Origin: Streptomyces iconiensis
Lineage (GTDB): Bacteria; Actinomycetota; Actinomycetes; Streptomycetales; Streptomycetaceae
NCBI RefSeq assembly: GCF_028657195.3
Contig: NZ_JANCPR020000002.1
Coordinates: 124,001 to 188,000 of the forward strand
Direction: 5' to 3'
DNA length: 64,000 nucleotides
Shown here: positions 18,382-28,564 of the stretch, piece by piece
Layout of the letters: each line of letters starts with the position of its first letter
Numbering within the stretch: position 1 is the stretch's first letter
Program-made: the position numbers and the translations under genes
The notes under the pieces: generated by a model
What the model was told of the DNA's origin: nothing
Seen by the model: only the letters and a program-made list of their open reading frames with translations
Database searches by the model: none

Positions 18382-21275
18382 GCCAGACCACCAGCGGCGC
18401 GATCACGGTACGGCTGAACCGCGCCACGATCACTCAGTACCTGTCCGCGCAGAGTTCACTCGCCGGCGCCCTCGTGGGCCAGGACCGACGGCGGGCCGTA
18501 CTGCTGCGCTCGGCCCCGCAGTGGGACGGCCCGGCCGAACCGGTCTGGGGCGACGGGCAGTCGGCCCGTGTCGCGACAGCGCCCTCGCCTCTCGCCGTAC
18601 ACGAACTGCTGCTGCGGCACCTGTCGGACACGGCAAGCGGCCCGCAGGTCCTTGTTGTCCTCACCGACCGCGAGCAGAACGAACTCGACCCGGCGATTCT
18701 CGCGCTCGCCCACAAACAGCGCATCGACGCGGTGGACAGCTGGGACGTGGTCAAGGACGCGTTCGGCGCCCATCAGGTCGACCTGCGGCTCAGGGAGGAC
18801 AAGTGGGCGGCGGAAGCGCTCCTGGACGCCGCCCCGCCCACACGCTGGCCCCGGCTTGGTGGCGGGATGCTGTCGCGGCAGGCCGCGCTGTCAGCGCTCG
18901 CGCAGCGGCGGCTGAGGCTGGGCGGCTACGAGGACGAGGCGGCCCCCCTCAGCGGTGCCACCACGGCCAACCGACTCGACACACAAGCCCTGCTGGCCTG
19001 GTCGCTGATCCCCGGAGGCCCGGACCGGCTGTTGGCGCTGCGCGGCCCTGAACGCGCGGGACTGATCGGGTTCCTGGGTGAGGAGGACCAGGCAGGGCTC
19101 GCGGGACAGGCGCTGCTCACCCTGGTCGGGGCGGAGCACGGTGCGGACGCGGTGGCCTTCGGACTGGTGTGCGCGGCACTGTGGTCCCACGCCACACCGG
19201 ACGCCGACACCTACAGGGCACGGGGGCGCGCGGAGCGCTGGTTCGGGGAGCGCCCACCGGCACAGGGCGAGCAGTTCGACGTGTTGGCAGCCACCTTCGG
19301 CCAGGCAGCGGAGGAATATGTTGTCGCCCAGCTCGCCGCTGGTGCCAGGGCCGACGACGAAGACGCCGACGAGGCCCGCGAGGCCCGCCGGACCAGCGAA
19401 ACCGTCCTGGAACGGGCCTCCGTACTCGCCCGCCAGTTCGGTGCGGAAGCCGCTGCCGGGACCAGCCCCGTCCTGCAGGCCGGTCTGGAGACCAGGTTCA
19501 CCGCCGTCGGGAAGGCGCTGGCCGCCGGAAGGCCGGGGCCCCTTGATGACGCCGTCCGTGCCCTTGGCGAGCACAAGCGTGCGGCGGAGTCCCCAACTCG
19601 GGCGCGGATCGAGCGAGCGCGGATGGGCCAGCGACTTGTGCGATGGCTGGCCACGGAACCGGCCGTCGACGTTCCGCACGTGGCCGGCGCTGTGGAGCGC
19701 CACATGTCGGAGACCGCATGGGTCGACCGCGCTCTGGAACACATCGAGGCCGGCGGTGATCCCGATCCCGAGGTGAGGACCGCGTACGACGCGCTGGCCG
19801 TCCGCGTGCGGGAGCGGCGGCACATGATCGACCACGACTTCGCCCGTGCGCTGGCAACCTGGACCGCGTCCGGCACGGAGCCCGGTTCGATGCTGACGGT
19901 CGAGACGTTCCTTGAGCGGGTGGTGAAGCCGGTCGTCCGCAGCGGGACCGAGCGGCGGTTCCTGCTGCTGGTCCTGGACGGGATGAGCGCGGCCATCGCC
20001 ACCGAGCTGGCGGGTGAACTGCGCGCTACCTGGGCCGAGTTCGACCCGGTGCACGTGGGGGACCCGCAGCGCCGCGCGATGGCGGCGGCCCTGCCCACCG
20101 TTACGGCCGTCTCGCGTACCTCGCTGTTCGCGGGACGGCTGACGGAAGGATCGCAGAAGGACGAGACCCGGCTGTTCCCCAAGCTTCCGCTCTGGGGCGG
20201 CGCACCGGCGGCCGTGTTCCACAAGGACGACCTACGGGCCGGGTCCGCCGGAGAGACCTTCGGGGACGCGCTCGGCGAAGCGCTCACGGACGGGCGCACA
20301 CATGTGGCGGTCGTCCTCAACACCATCGACGACCGGCTCGCCAAGGAACAGAAGCTGGGGGACGGCTCCTGGCGCACCGAGCACATCCCGGCCCTGCCCG
20401 ACCTGCTGCGGACCGCAGCCTCGCAGGGCATGGTCGTGCTCGTGACCAGTGACCACGGGCACGTCGTGGACCGGCACGGCATGCCCGTCCCGGCCGACTC
20501 GCCGCTCTCCGCCCGCCATCGGGCCCCGGGCGGTGAGCAGGGTGCGGCGGAGATCGCCCTGCGGGGCCCGCGTGTGGTGGCGCCCGAGCCGGGAGGCTCG
20601 ATCGTCGCACTGTGGGACGCCGATTCCCGGTACACCGCCCGGAAGGCGGGCTACCACGGCGGGGCCTCCCTCGCCGAGTTCACGATCCCGGTCCTGGCCT
20701 TCCTCCCGTTCGGCGCCCCTCCCCCCACCGGCTGGCGGGAGCTGGGCGATCAGCGGCCGGCGTGGTGGGCACCGGGCAAGCCGTCACCCCACGAGGCCGT
20801 CGAGGCCCCGTCCCACCGGACAGCCGAGCCGAGGCCGCAGGAACAGCAGAAGCAGAAGAAGCTCCAGGCCGAGCTGGCTCGTACGCACGAGGCGTTGTTC
20901 GACGTCACCGTGGTCCCGGCGTCCGAGGACGACGGAACACCGCAGACCGTCGCGGCCGTCAGCCCCGACGACGCCCTCGTCAGGGCCCTCCTGGACTCGG
21001 AGACGTTCCAGGGCCAGATCGGCCTCCTGGCCCGCAAGCCACCGCTGGACAAGGTGCAGGCGGCGATCCGGGCTCTCCTCGACGCCGGCGGCACCCTGCC
21101 GGTGACCGCCCTCGCCCAGCGCGTGTCCTATCCGGCCACCCGAGCCGACGGATTCGCCGCGATCCTGCGCCAGCTGCTGAACTACGACGGCGTCCAGGTG
21201 CTGGAGACGCTGCCGGACGGACGGACCGTCCGACTCGATCTCCCCCTGCTCCGGCTGCAGTTCGGCCTGGAGTGA
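18378..21275 (+). CDS. pglZ: BREX-2 alkaline-phosphatase-like protein PglZ
   Basis: 965 residues, coupled to pglY by ATGA. The PglZ core of the alkaline phosphatase superfamily is visible: [16 protein letters not shown] near 530 with the putative nucleophile region, and [13 protein letters not shown] near 690 with metal-binding Asp/His. The C-terminal 200 residues include a charged Q/K-rich linker ([10 protein letters not shown]) and a small domain. Family knowledge: PglZ is a signature BREX component and in S. coelicolor is proposed to restrain the methyltransferase PglX, whose activity is harmful without it. Confidence 0.94.
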   Translation: MSQTTSGAITVRLNRATITQYLSAQSSLAGALVGQDRRRAVLLRSAPQWDGPAEPVWGDGQSARVATAPSPLAVHELLLRHLSDTASGPQVLVVLTDREQNELDPAILALAHKQRIDAVDSWDVVKDAFGAHQVDLRLREDKWAAEALLDAAPPTRWPRLGGGMLSRQAALSALAQRRLRLGGYEDEAAPLSGATTANRLDTQALLAWSLIPGGPDRLLALRGPERAGLIGFLGEEDQAGLAGQALLTLVGAEHGADAVAFGLVCAALWSHATPDADTYRARGRAERWFGERPPAQGEQFDVLAATFGQAAEEYVVAQLAAGARADDEDADEAREARRTSETVLERASVLARQFGAEAAAGTSPVLQAGLETRFTAVGKALAAGRPGPLDDAVRALGEHKRAAESPTRARIERARMGQRLVRWLATEPAVDVPHVAGAVERHMSETAWVDRALEHIEAGGDPDPEVRTAYDALAVRVRERRHMIDHDFARALATWTASGTEPGSMLTVETFLERVVKPVVRSGTERRFLLLVLDGMSAAIATELAGELRATWAEFDPVHVGDPQRRAMAAALPTVTAVSRTSLFAGRLTEGSQKDETRLFPKLPLWGGAPAAVFHKDDLRAGSAGETFGDALGEALTDGRTHVAVVLNTIDDRLAKEQKLGDGSWRTEHIPALPDLLRTAASQGMVVLVTSDHGHVVDRHGMPVPADSPLSARHRAPGGEQGAAEIALRGPRVVAPEPGGSIVALWDADSRYTARKAGYHGGASLAEFTIPVLAFLPFGAPPPTGWRELGDQRPAWWAPGKPSPHEAVEAPSHRTAEPRPQEQQKQKKLQAELARTHEALFDVTVVPASEDDGTPQTVAAVSPDDALVRALLDSETFQGQIGLLARKPPLDKVQAAIRALLDAGGTLPVTALAQRVSYPATRADGFAAILRQLLNYDGVQVLETLPDGRTVRLDLPLLRLQFGLE

Positions 21276-21315
21276 TCCTCTTACCCGCCATTTCCACACC
21301 CCTGAGCCGGGAGCC

Positions 21316-23064
21316 ATGAGCGTCAACGACCGTGTGCTGATCAACCAGATGATCGAGGAACGCCGCAACTCCCGTGCGGTGCCTTTGACGTTCGACGCGG
21401 GCTTCGAAAGGTTCGCGAGTGAACACGCGCTGCACGGCTTCGGACTCTCCGAGGAAGAGGTCGAAGCGGGTGTGATCGGCGGTGCGAACGACGGGGGCAT
21501 CGACAGTGCCTACGTCTTCCTCGGTGGGAGGCTGCTGCACGAGGACAGCGACATCATCCAAGACCCCTCCGCCGCCTCGAAGGTGGACAACGGAACACAG
21601 CTGACGCTGTGGCTCGTCCAGGCGAAGACCAGTCCCGCCTTCTCCGAGACCGCCCTCGACAAGGTGGCCTCCACCTGCAAAAACCTGCTGGACATGGAGG
21701 TGGACGAGGCCGCGGTCGCCGTGCTCTACGCCGCAGATCTCCTCGCCCGCTTCAAACTGTTCAGGAATGCTCTGAAGCGACTTCTCACCCGCCATCCGAC
21801 CGTACTGATCAAGTTCTCGTACGTGACGCGCGGCGAGGCGGGCGAAGTCCATCCCAAGGTCCAGGCGAAAGCCAAGATCCTGGAGACCCAGTTCAGCAAC
21901 GTCTTCGCCATCTCCACCGGCGAAGTCGAGTTCCTGGGCCCCGCGGAACTCTGGAAGCGTGCGAGCACCCTGCCCTCGTACACGCTGGAACTCCCGTACC
22001 GGGAAAGCATCACCCACGGCACCAGTCACATCGCCCTGGTGGCTCTGGGCGAGTACATCGACTTCCTCAGCGAGGAGACCGGGACGATCAAGTCCCATAT
22101 TTTCGACTGGAACGTCCGCGACTACCAGGGAAACGTCGAAGTCAACCGGGAGATCACAGCCTCGCTGCAGAATCCGGAGGCCCCCGAATTCTGGTGGCTC
22201 AACAACGGCATCACGATCGTGTGCTCACAAGCGACCTCGGTCGGGAAGCGGCTCAGCCTCTCCGACGTACAGATAGTCAACGGCCTCCAGACTTCGTACA
22301 CCCTGCACGAAACCCTCAAGGAGCTGTATCTCTCCGACCCGGCCGATCCCGTCTTCGAGCGGCTCGTACAGGTGCGCATTCTCAAGACCGAGGACCAGGC
22401 AGCCCGGGACGCGGTGATCCGAGCCACCAACCGGCAAACGAGCGTGCCCGTCGCTTCGCTGCGAGCCACAGACGACATCCAGCGGCAGATCGAGTCGTAC
22501 TTCTTCGAACACGGCTGGTTCTACGACCGCCGCAAGAACTTCTACCGGAACCAGGGCAAGCCGACCGACCGCATCGTCAGCATCCCGCTGTTGGCGCAGT
22601 CCGTGATGGCGATCGCGCTGGGGCAACCCGACAACGCCCGTGCCCGCCCGTCGAGTTTGCTGAAGAGAAACACCGACTACGACCGGATCTTCTCGGACAA
22701 GACGCAGCTTTCCGTTTACCTGTGGCTGGCCAAGGCGCAACGTCACGTGGACGAGTTCCTCCAGTCGAACGGGGACCCCATGTCCCGGTCGCAGTACACG
22801 AACCTCCACTTCCACCTCGCCATGCTCGGCGCCGTCGACATCGTGGGCCACGTGTTCAACAAGCCGGAGAAACTGAACAATGCCGCCCGCGAAGAGGTCT
22901 TCCCCAGCTCCGGCCGGCTCGGGTCGCTGTGGGGCTCGCTTCAGGAACTGTTCAGGGCGTTCCAGAACGAGCGCGAATGGGGGCCGGACAGAACCGCGAA
23001 GAGCGCCGACTTCGTCGCATACCTGACGGACAACCTCGGCTACGGGACCCTGCGCCGCAAGTGA
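21316..23064 (+). CDS. AIPR (abortive infection phage resistance) family protein
   Basis: 582 residues; ATG at 21316 with GGGAG 5 nt upstream, 40 bp after pglZ. The N-terminus carries a nuclease-like signature, NDGGIDSAYVF near 57-67 and LVQAK near 100, in the pattern D...QxK of Mrr/PD-(D/E)XK folds. The AIPR domain follows (FWWLNNGITIVCSQA near 295; VNGLQTSYTLHETL near 325; RATNRQTSV near 372). Family knowledge: AIPR proteins confer abortive-type resistance in lactococci and occur in many defence islands. It is not part of the canonical type 2 BREX set. Its place inside the operon suggests a strain-specific effector or backup module. Confidence 0.85.
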   Translation: MSVNDRVLINQMIEERRNSRAVPLTFDAGFERFASEHALHGFGLSEEEVEAGVIGGANDGGIDSAYVFLGGRLLHEDSDIIQDPSAASKVDNGTQLTLWLVQAKTSPAFSETALDKVASTCKNLLDMEVDEAAVAVLYAADLLARFKLFRNALKRLLTRHPTVLIKFSYVTRGEAGEVHPKVQAKAKILETQFSNVFAISTGEVEFLGPAELWKRASTLPSYTLELPYRESITHGTSHIALVALGEYIDFLSEETGTIKSHIFDWNVRDYQGNVEVNREITASLQNPEAPEFWWLNNGITIVCSQATSVGKRLSLSDVQIVNGLQTSYTLHETLKELYLSDPADPVFERLVQVRILKTEDQAARDAVIRATNRQTSVPVASLRATDDIQRQIESYFFEHGWFYDRRKNFYRNQGKPTDRIVSIPLLAQSVMAIALGQPDNARARPSSLLKRNTDYDRIFSDKTQLSVYLWLAKAQRHVDEFLQSNGDPMSRSQYTNLHFHLAMLGAVDIVGHVFNKPEKLNNAAREEVFPSSGRLGSLWGSLQELFRAFQNEREWGPDRTAKSADFVAYLTDNLGYGTLRRK

Positions 23065-23120
23065 CCACAGGGCACGGCGGAGCACGGCCCGGGGCCGGCA
23101 GCGAATGGGAGGATGGGCGA

Positions 23121-24446
23121 GTGATCGAGCCTCGCCCCTCCCCTGTGTCCGCCGCTCGTCGGAGAACCGCAATCGACGCACTGCGGCGCGGAGCCGTGCC
23201 CGAGAGCGGTCTGGATCTGCTCGCCACCGGTCTCGACCGTTTCGAGGCCGCCCTCGACGCCGAACTCGACGGCGTCGCCTCGGGATCCTCCGTCTTCAAG
23301 GCTGTACGGGGTGAGTACGGATCGGGCAAGACGTTCTTCACCCGCTGGCTGGGAGAACGGGCCAAGCAGCGCAACTTCGCCGTCGCCGAGATGCAGGTCT
23401 CGGAGACGGAGACACCGCTCCACAAGCTCGAGACGGTCTACCGGCGCCTGACCGAACGGCTCTCCACCCCGAGCTTCCCCCCGAGCGCGCTGCGTCCCGT
23501 GGTGGACGCCTGGTTCTACGCGCTGGAGGAGGACGCGCTCGCCGCGGGAGCGGACGAGGACGCGCTCGGCAGCGCGGTGGAGCAGTTGCTCGCCGACCGG
23601 CTGACCGAGGTGTCCCGGCACGCTCCGTCCTTCGCCACCGCCCTTCGCGGGTACCGGTCCGCGCTCGCCGACGGTGACGAGGCGACGGCGTCCGCCGTTC
23701 TCGCCTGGCTCGGCGGCCAGCCCCATGTGGCCGCGACGGCTCGCCGCTCGGCGGGAGTGCGGGGCGACCTCGACCACTTCGGCGCTCTGGGCTTCCTGCA
23801 GGGGCTGCTCACCGTCCTACGCGACTCAGGACACCGGGGCCTGTTCGTCGTACTCGACGAGGTCGAGACGCTGCAGCGAGTCCGGTCGGACGCCCGGGAC
23901 AAAGCCCTCAATGCGCTGCGTCAGCTGATCGACGAGCTGCACTCCGGCCGGTTCCCAGGGCTCTACCTCGTCATCACCGGCACGCCCGCGTTCTTCGACG
24001 GTCAGCAAGGCGTACAGCGGCTCCCGCCGCTCGCCCAGCGGCTCGCCACGGACTTCACGACCGACGCGCGGTTCGACAACCCGCGCGCCGTCCAGCTGCG
24101 CCTCCCCGGCTTCACCCTGGATTCCCTGACAGGACTGGGGAGGACGATCCGCGATCTCTACGCGTCCGGTGCCGAAGCGCCCGACCGGATCAAAGCGGTG
24201 GCCGACGACGCCTACATCGCCGACCTCGCCCGCGCCGTGGGCGGGGCGCTCGGAGGCAAGGTCGGAGTGGCGCCCCGGCTCTTCCTCAAGAAGCTGGTCG
24301 GCGACGTGCTGGACCGTATCGACCAGTTCCCGGATTTCGACCCCCGGCAGCACTACCGGCTGACGGTGGATGACGGTGAACTCACCGACCTCGAACGGAA
24401 CCTGGCCGCGTCGGCGTCAGCCGACGACATCGACCTGGAGCTGTGA
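23121..24446 (+). CDS. brxD: BREX ATP-binding protein BrxD
   Basis: 441 residues. The GTG at 23121 was chosen for its GGGAGG 8 nt upstream; the frame is open far upstream only as a shadow of the AIPR gene. Walker A is GEYGSGKT at 64-71, Walker B is FVVLDEVETLQ near 245, and a sensor-like LYLVITGTPAFF is near 285. Length and motifs match the DUF2791 ATPase family that accompanies type 2 BREX. It is coupled to the helicase downstream by overlapping stop and start. The exact biochemical role of BrxD is not established. Confidence 0.9.
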   Translation: MIEPRPSPVSAARRRTAIDALRRGAVPESGLDLLATGLDRFEAALDAELDGVASGSSVFKAVRGEYGSGKTFFTRWLGERAKQRNFAVAEMQVSETETPLHKLETVYRRLTERLSTPSFPPSALRPVVDAWFYALEEDALAAGADEDALGSAVEQLLADRLTEVSRHAPSFATALRGYRSALADGDEATASAVLAWLGGQPHVAATARRSAGVRGDLDHFGALGFLQGLLTVLRDSGHRGLFVVLDEVETLQRVRSDARDKALNALRQLIDELHSGRFPGLYLVITGTPAFFDGQQGVQRLPPLAQRLATDFTTDARFDNPRAVQLRLPGFTLDSLTGLGRTIRDLYASGAEAPDRIKAVADDAYIADLARAVGGALGGKVGVAPRLFLKKLVGDVLDRIDQFPDFDPRQHYRLTVDDGELTDLERNLAASASADDIDLEL

Positions 24447-26626
24447 TGGCGCCCGCCGCCGACCCCGTGGACCGGCTCGACCCCGTCGTTCTGCACCACG
24501 TGGTGAACACGCTCGGCTGGCCGGACCTGCGCCCCCTTCAGCGTGCCGCGATATCCCCCGTGATGGACGGCGAGGACACCTTGCTCCTCGCGCCCACAGC
24601 CGGAGGCAAGACCGAGGCGGCCTGCCTGCCGGTGCTCTCGGCCATGTCCGGGCAGAACTGGACCGGCACCTCGGTCCTCTACCTCTGCCCGCTCAAAGCC
24701 CTCCTCAACAACCTGGTGACGCGCATCGACGGGTACGCACAGTGGCTCGGCCGCAGCGCGGCACTGTGGCACGGAGACACCAGCCAGTCACAGCGGCAAC
24801 GCATCCGTACGGAGCGACCCGACATCCTCCTCACGACTCCTGAGTCGCTGGAGGCCATGCTGATCGGGGTGAAGACCGACCACGCCCATCTGCTGAGCGG
24901 AGTGCGCGTCGTCGTCGTCGACGAGGTCCATGCTTTCGCGGGCGACGACCGGGGCTGGCACCTCCTGGCCGTGCTGGAACGTCTTGCGCGAGTCGCGGGC
25001 CGGCCCCTCCAGCGGATCGGCCTGTCCGCGACCGTCGGGAATCCACAGCAGCTGCTCACCTGGCTCCAGGGATCGGGCGCCGAACAGCGCCCCGGCCGGG
25101 TCGTCGCACCGGAACGCGCGGACACACCGGCTGCGGACACACCGGCTCACACGCCTGGCTCCGCACCACAAGACGGCGCCTCAGCCGGCCCTCCGCCCGG
25201 AGATGTCGACCTCGACTACGTCGGCTCCCTCACCAACGCGGCCAAGGTGATCGCCACCCTGCACAAGGGCGAGAAGCGGCTGGTGTTCTGTGACTCGCGC
25301 CGCCAGGTCGAGGAACTGGGCGCGGCACTCCGGGCCCGGGACGTCACGGCCTTCCTCTCCCACGCCTCACTGTCGGCCGACGAACGCGCCAGGTCCGAGC
25401 AGGCGTTCGCCGAAGCGCGGGACTGCGTCATCGTGGCCACCTCCACCCTGGAACTCGGTATCGACGTCGGAGACCTGGACCGGGTCATCCAGATCGACGC
25501 CCCCGGTTCCGTCGCCTCGTTCCTCCAGCGGATCGGCCGTACCGGGCGCCGTGCGGGGGGCACCCGCAACTGCCTGTTCTTGGCCACACACAAGGACGCA
25601 CTGCTGCAGGCCGCCGGATTGCTGCTCCTCTGGGGCCGCAACTGGGTGGAACCCGTCGTCGCACCGCCCGAGCCACGCCACCTCGTCGCCCAGCAGCTCC
25701 TCGCCGTCACGCTCCAGGAGCACAAGCTGGGGGACCAGCTGTGGCCCGAGCAGTGGAACGGCCTCGCGCCCTTCGACCGATCGGCCGCGCCCATACTGCG
25801 ACACCTGACCGATGCGGGGTTCCTCGACACCGACGGCGGCCTGCTGTTCATCGGTCCGGAGGCCGAACGGCGCTTCGGAAGGCGGCATTTCATCGAGCTG
25901 ACCGCCTCGTTCACCGCGCCGCCCCAGTTCACCGTCCTGTCCGGGCGCACCGAGATCGGCCGCATGGATCCGACCGTACTCACCGAGGAGCGTCCCGGAC
26001 CGCGCCGCCTGCTGCTCGCCGGCCGCAGTTGGCAGGTGACCTTCATCGACTGGGGAAGGAAACGGGTGTTCGTCGAGCCGGTCGAAAGCGGTGGGGTCGC
26101 CAAATGGTCCAGCGGGGCGCACACCGGACTGACGTATGTGTTGACCCGTGCCATGAGGGAGGTCCTCCTCGGGGCCGATCCCCCCGTGGCACTCACGCGG
26201 CGAGCCGACGCCGGCCTGCAGGAGTGGCGTGACGGTACAGCATGCGACCTGGTCCACCCGGCCGGGACACTGGTGGTCCGGCGAGGCAACGACGTCCGCT
26301 GGTGGACATGGGCGGGGTACCGCGCCAATGCCACGCTGGGGGCGACGCTGCCCTCGATCGCCGACCCGGTACAGCGCCCCACAGACTGCTACCTGCGCCT
26401 ACGGGAGGACCTGACGCAGGACATGTGGCGCACGGCTCTCGACGCCGTCCTGGCGGGGCCGGCTTTTGTCCTCCCCGATGTCGACCACCGAGCGGTGCAA
26501 GGGCTGAAGTTCTCGGCGGCGCTCCCTGAGCGCCTGGCTGTGGCGACGCTGGCGGCCCGGCTCGCCGACTTCGACAGCGCACGGACCGTCCTCTCGGAGC
26601 CCACGCGCTTCTCTACGGCCCCGTGA
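24443..26626 (+). CDS. brxHI: BREX-2 DEAD/DEAH-box helicase BrxHI (Lhr-like)
   Basis: 727 residues. The start is GTG 24443 or ATG 24446; both share GGAG and overlap the brxD stop. Superfamily 2 motifs are in order: Q-like LRPLQRAA near 31, Walker A APTAGGKTEA near 49, TTPES near 132, DEVHA near 157, LSATVGN near 193, and motif VI QRIGRTGRRAGG near 362. The C-terminal third is an Lhr-type accessory region. It closes the BREX type 2 set. Related helicases translocate on DNA; the substrate here is inferred. Confidence 0.9.
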   Translation: MMAPAADPVDRLDPVVLHHVVNTLGWPDLRPLQRAAISPVMDGEDTLLLAPTAGGKTEAACLPVLSAMSGQNWTGTSVLYLCPLKALLNNLVTRIDGYAQWLGRSAALWHGDTSQSQRQRIRTERPDILLTTPESLEAMLIGVKTDHAHLLSGVRVVVVDEVHAFAGDDRGWHLLAVLERLARVAGRPLQRIGLSATVGNPQQLLTWLQGSGAEQRPGRVVAPERADTPAADTPAHTPGSAPQDGASAGPPPGDVDLDYVGSLTNAAKVIATLHKGEKRLVFCDSRRQVEELGAALRARDVTAFLSHASLSADERARSEQAFAEARDCVIVATSTLELGIDVGDLDRVIQIDAPGSVASFLQRIGRTGRRAGGTRNCLFLATHKDALLQAAGLLLLWGRNWVEPVVAPPEPRHLVAQQLLAVTLQEHKLGDQLWPEQWNGLAPFDRSAAPILRHLTDAGFLDTDGGLLFIGPEAERRFGRRHFIELTASFTAPPQFTVLSGRTEIGRMDPTVLTEERPGPRRLLLAGRSWQVTFIDWGRKRVFVEPVESGGVAKWSSGAHTGLTYVLTRAMREVLLGADPPVALTRRADAGLQEWRDGTACDLVHPAGTLVVRRGNDVRWWTWAGYRANATLGATLPSIADPVQRPTDCYLRLREDLTQDMWRTALDAVLAGPAFVLPDVDHRAVQGLKFSAALPERLAVATLAARLADFDSARTVLSEPTRFSTAP

Positions 26627-26953
26627 CCATGCCAGGCGAGACCCGGACGGGCATGACGGAGACGGTCCGGAGTCGAACGCGGCTACGTGCGACCGAGCCG
26701 TCCTGGGGCTCACCCTGATCAAGTGCCGATCAAAAAGGTCGGAAGAATTCCATACCTTCGCTGTACGTTGTCCGGACCCGTCATGAGCAGGGCGCAGCAC
26801 GCGCGCGGCGGCTTGCCGGGGGCGGCCTGCGCGAGTGTGCGAGGACGACGGGAGGGTGGGACCGTCAGCACCGAAGCGCGCATCGCACGTGTCCGACGTC
26901 CAGACCCACTATCCAGAACCGCTGTCCAGAACCGATTTCGAGGCTTTACCACG
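26627..26953. promoter_or_regulatory. Intergenic region upstream of hen1
   Basis: 327 bp between the BREX operon and the RNA-repair operon. A locally AT-richer patch at about 26716-26770 (around GATCAAAAAGG and GAATTCCATACC) is the best promoter candidate. No clear terminator hairpin was found after brxHI, so read-through from the BREX operon into hen1 is possible. Confidence 0.35.
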
Positions 26954-28564
26954 GTGTTCCTGACAATCAGCACGACCGGTACCCCAGAACGCCCCGCGAC
27001 CGACCTCGGGTTCCTGCTGCACAAGCACCCCGACAAGGCGCAGGCGTTCTCCACCTCGTACGGCACGGCTCATGTGCTGTATCCCGAGGCGACGGCGGAA
27101 CGCTGTACCGCGGCGCTGTTGCTGGAGGTGGACCCCGTGACGTTGGCGCGGCGGGCCAAGAACAAGGGCGGCAAGGGCCGGAGCGCGCCGCCTGACGCGG
27201 CGCTGGCGCAGTACGTCAACGACCGCCCCTACGCCGCCTCGTCGCTGCTCGCTGTCGCGCTCAGCCGTGTGTTCTCCAGCGCGCTACGTGGCCAGTGCAC
27301 CGCGCGCCCAGAACGGGCGGCGCAGCCGCTGCCGCTGCGGATCGAGGTGCCGGCGCTGCCGGCGCGCGGCGGCGCCGCACTGGTGCGGGAGCTGTTCGAA
27401 CCGCTGGGGTGGAACGTGACGGCGGAGACGGCGCCGTTGGACGAACAGTTCCCCGAGTGGGGCGAGTCGCGCTACATCAAGCTCGTACTGGACGTGCCCG
27501 AGGGGCAGTTGACGCTCTCCGAGGCGCTGCGGCATCTCTACGTACTGCTGCCGGTGCTCGACGACTCCAAGCACTACTGGGTCGCGCCCGACGAGGTCGA
27601 CAAGCTGTTGCGGGCCGGCGAGGGCTGGCTCTCCACGCACCCGGCACAGCAGTTGATCACCAGCCGCTACCTGGCCCGGCGCTGGTCACTGACCCGCGAG
27701 GCGACGGAGCGACTCGAACTGGTGCGGCTCGCCGAAGCGGACGACACGGATGTCGAGGAGATCGACAACGCGGTGGACGACGGCACGGGCGACGGCGTGG
27801 ACGACGGCGACGGCACCGGCGATGGCGGCGGCTCGGAGGAGACGCGCACGCCACTCGCCGTACAGCGCCGGGAGGCGATCCTCGCGGCGCTCGGCGCGGC
27901 CGGGGCGAGCCGGGTGCTCGATCTGGGCTGCGGCCAGGGCCAGTTGGTGCAGGCGCTGCTCAAGGACACACGGTACGCGGAGGTCGTGGGCGTCGATGTG
28001 TCGATGCGCGCGCTCACCATCGCCGCGCGGCGGCTGACGCTGGAGCGGATGGGAGAGCGGCAGGCGGAACGCGTCACCCTCTTCCAGGGCTCGCTCACCT
28101 ACACCGACAAGCGGCTCAAGGGGTACGACGCGGCGGTGCTCAGCGAGGTCATCGAACACGTCGACGTGGAGCGCCTGCCGGCGCTGGAGTACGCGGTGTT
28201 CGGCTCGGCGCAGCCGCGGACGGTCCTCGTGACGACCCCGAACGTCGAGTACAACGTGCGCTGGGAGTCGCTGCCCGCCGGACAGGTACGCCACGGGGAC
28301 CACCGGTTCGAGTGGACGCGCGAGGAGTTCCGTGCGTGGGCCGGCCGGGCCGCGGAGCGGCACGGGTACGGCGTGGAGTTCGTGCCCGTGGGAGACGACG
28401 ACCCGGAAGTGGGGCCACCGACCCAGATGGCGGTCTTCACACGGACCGGGAACGACCGGACGAGCCGGACGGACCGGACGGGCCGAACGGCCCAGACAGG
28501 CCGGACGGACCAGACGGGCCGGTCAACGGATGACGGGAGCGAGAAGGGAGTGAAGGCGGCATGA
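26954..28564 (+). CDS. hen1: 3'-terminal RNA ribose 2'-O-methyltransferase Hen1
   Basis: 536 residues. The GTG at 26954 was chosen because the conserved Hen1 N-terminus (VFLTISTTGT) begins there; an in-frame extension to 26687 lacks homologous character. The N-terminal Hen1_L domain that activates the Pnkp ligase spans about 1-245. An acidic linker (DDTDVEEID, then GDG repeats) follows. The methyltransferase has SAM motif RVLDLGCGQGQ near 320 and metal-binding EVIEHVD near 399. Family knowledge: bacterial Hen1 methylates the 2'-OH at a cleavage site during Pnkp/Hen1 repair, making the repaired RNA resistant to re-cutting. The C-terminal 30 residues are a low-complexity TDRTGRT repeat. Its stop overlaps pnkp (ATGA). 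Confidence 0.93.
   Translation: MFLTISTTGTPERPATDLGFLLHKHPDKAQAFSTSYGTAHVLYPEATAERCTAALLLEVDPVTLARRAKNKGGKGRSAPPDAALAQYVNDRPYAASSLLAVALSRVFSSALRGQCTARPERAAQPLPLRIEVPALPARGGAALVRELFEPLGWNVTAETAPLDEQFPEWGESRYIKLVLDVPEGQLTLSEALRHLYVLLPVLDDSKHYWVAPDEVDKLLRAGEGWLSTHPAQQLITSRYLARRWSLTREATERLELVRLAEADDTDVEEIDNAVDDGTGDGVDDGDGTGDGGGSEETRTPLAVQRREAILAALGAAGASRVLDLGCGQGQLVQALLKDTRYAEVVGVDVSMRALTIAARRLTLERMGERQAERVTLFQGSLTYTDKRLKGYDAAVLSEVIEHVDVERLPALEYAVFGSAQPRTVLVTTPNVEYNVRWESLPAGQVRHGDHRFEWTREEFRAWAGRAAERHGYGVEFVPVGDDDPEVGPPTQMAVFTRTGNDRTSRTDRTGRTAQTGRTDQTGRSTDDGSEKGVKAA

Noticed and set aside
2001..26626. Type 1 BREX or DISARM
   Set aside because: The kinase PglW, BrxD and Lhr-like helicase are present. 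BrxA, BrxB, BrxL and DrmABC are absent, so type 2 BREX fits.
26687..26953. 89-codon N-terminal extension of Hen1
   Set aside because: The Hen1 family starts at the VFLTISTTGT segment. The extension is Arg-rich and covers the likely promoter.
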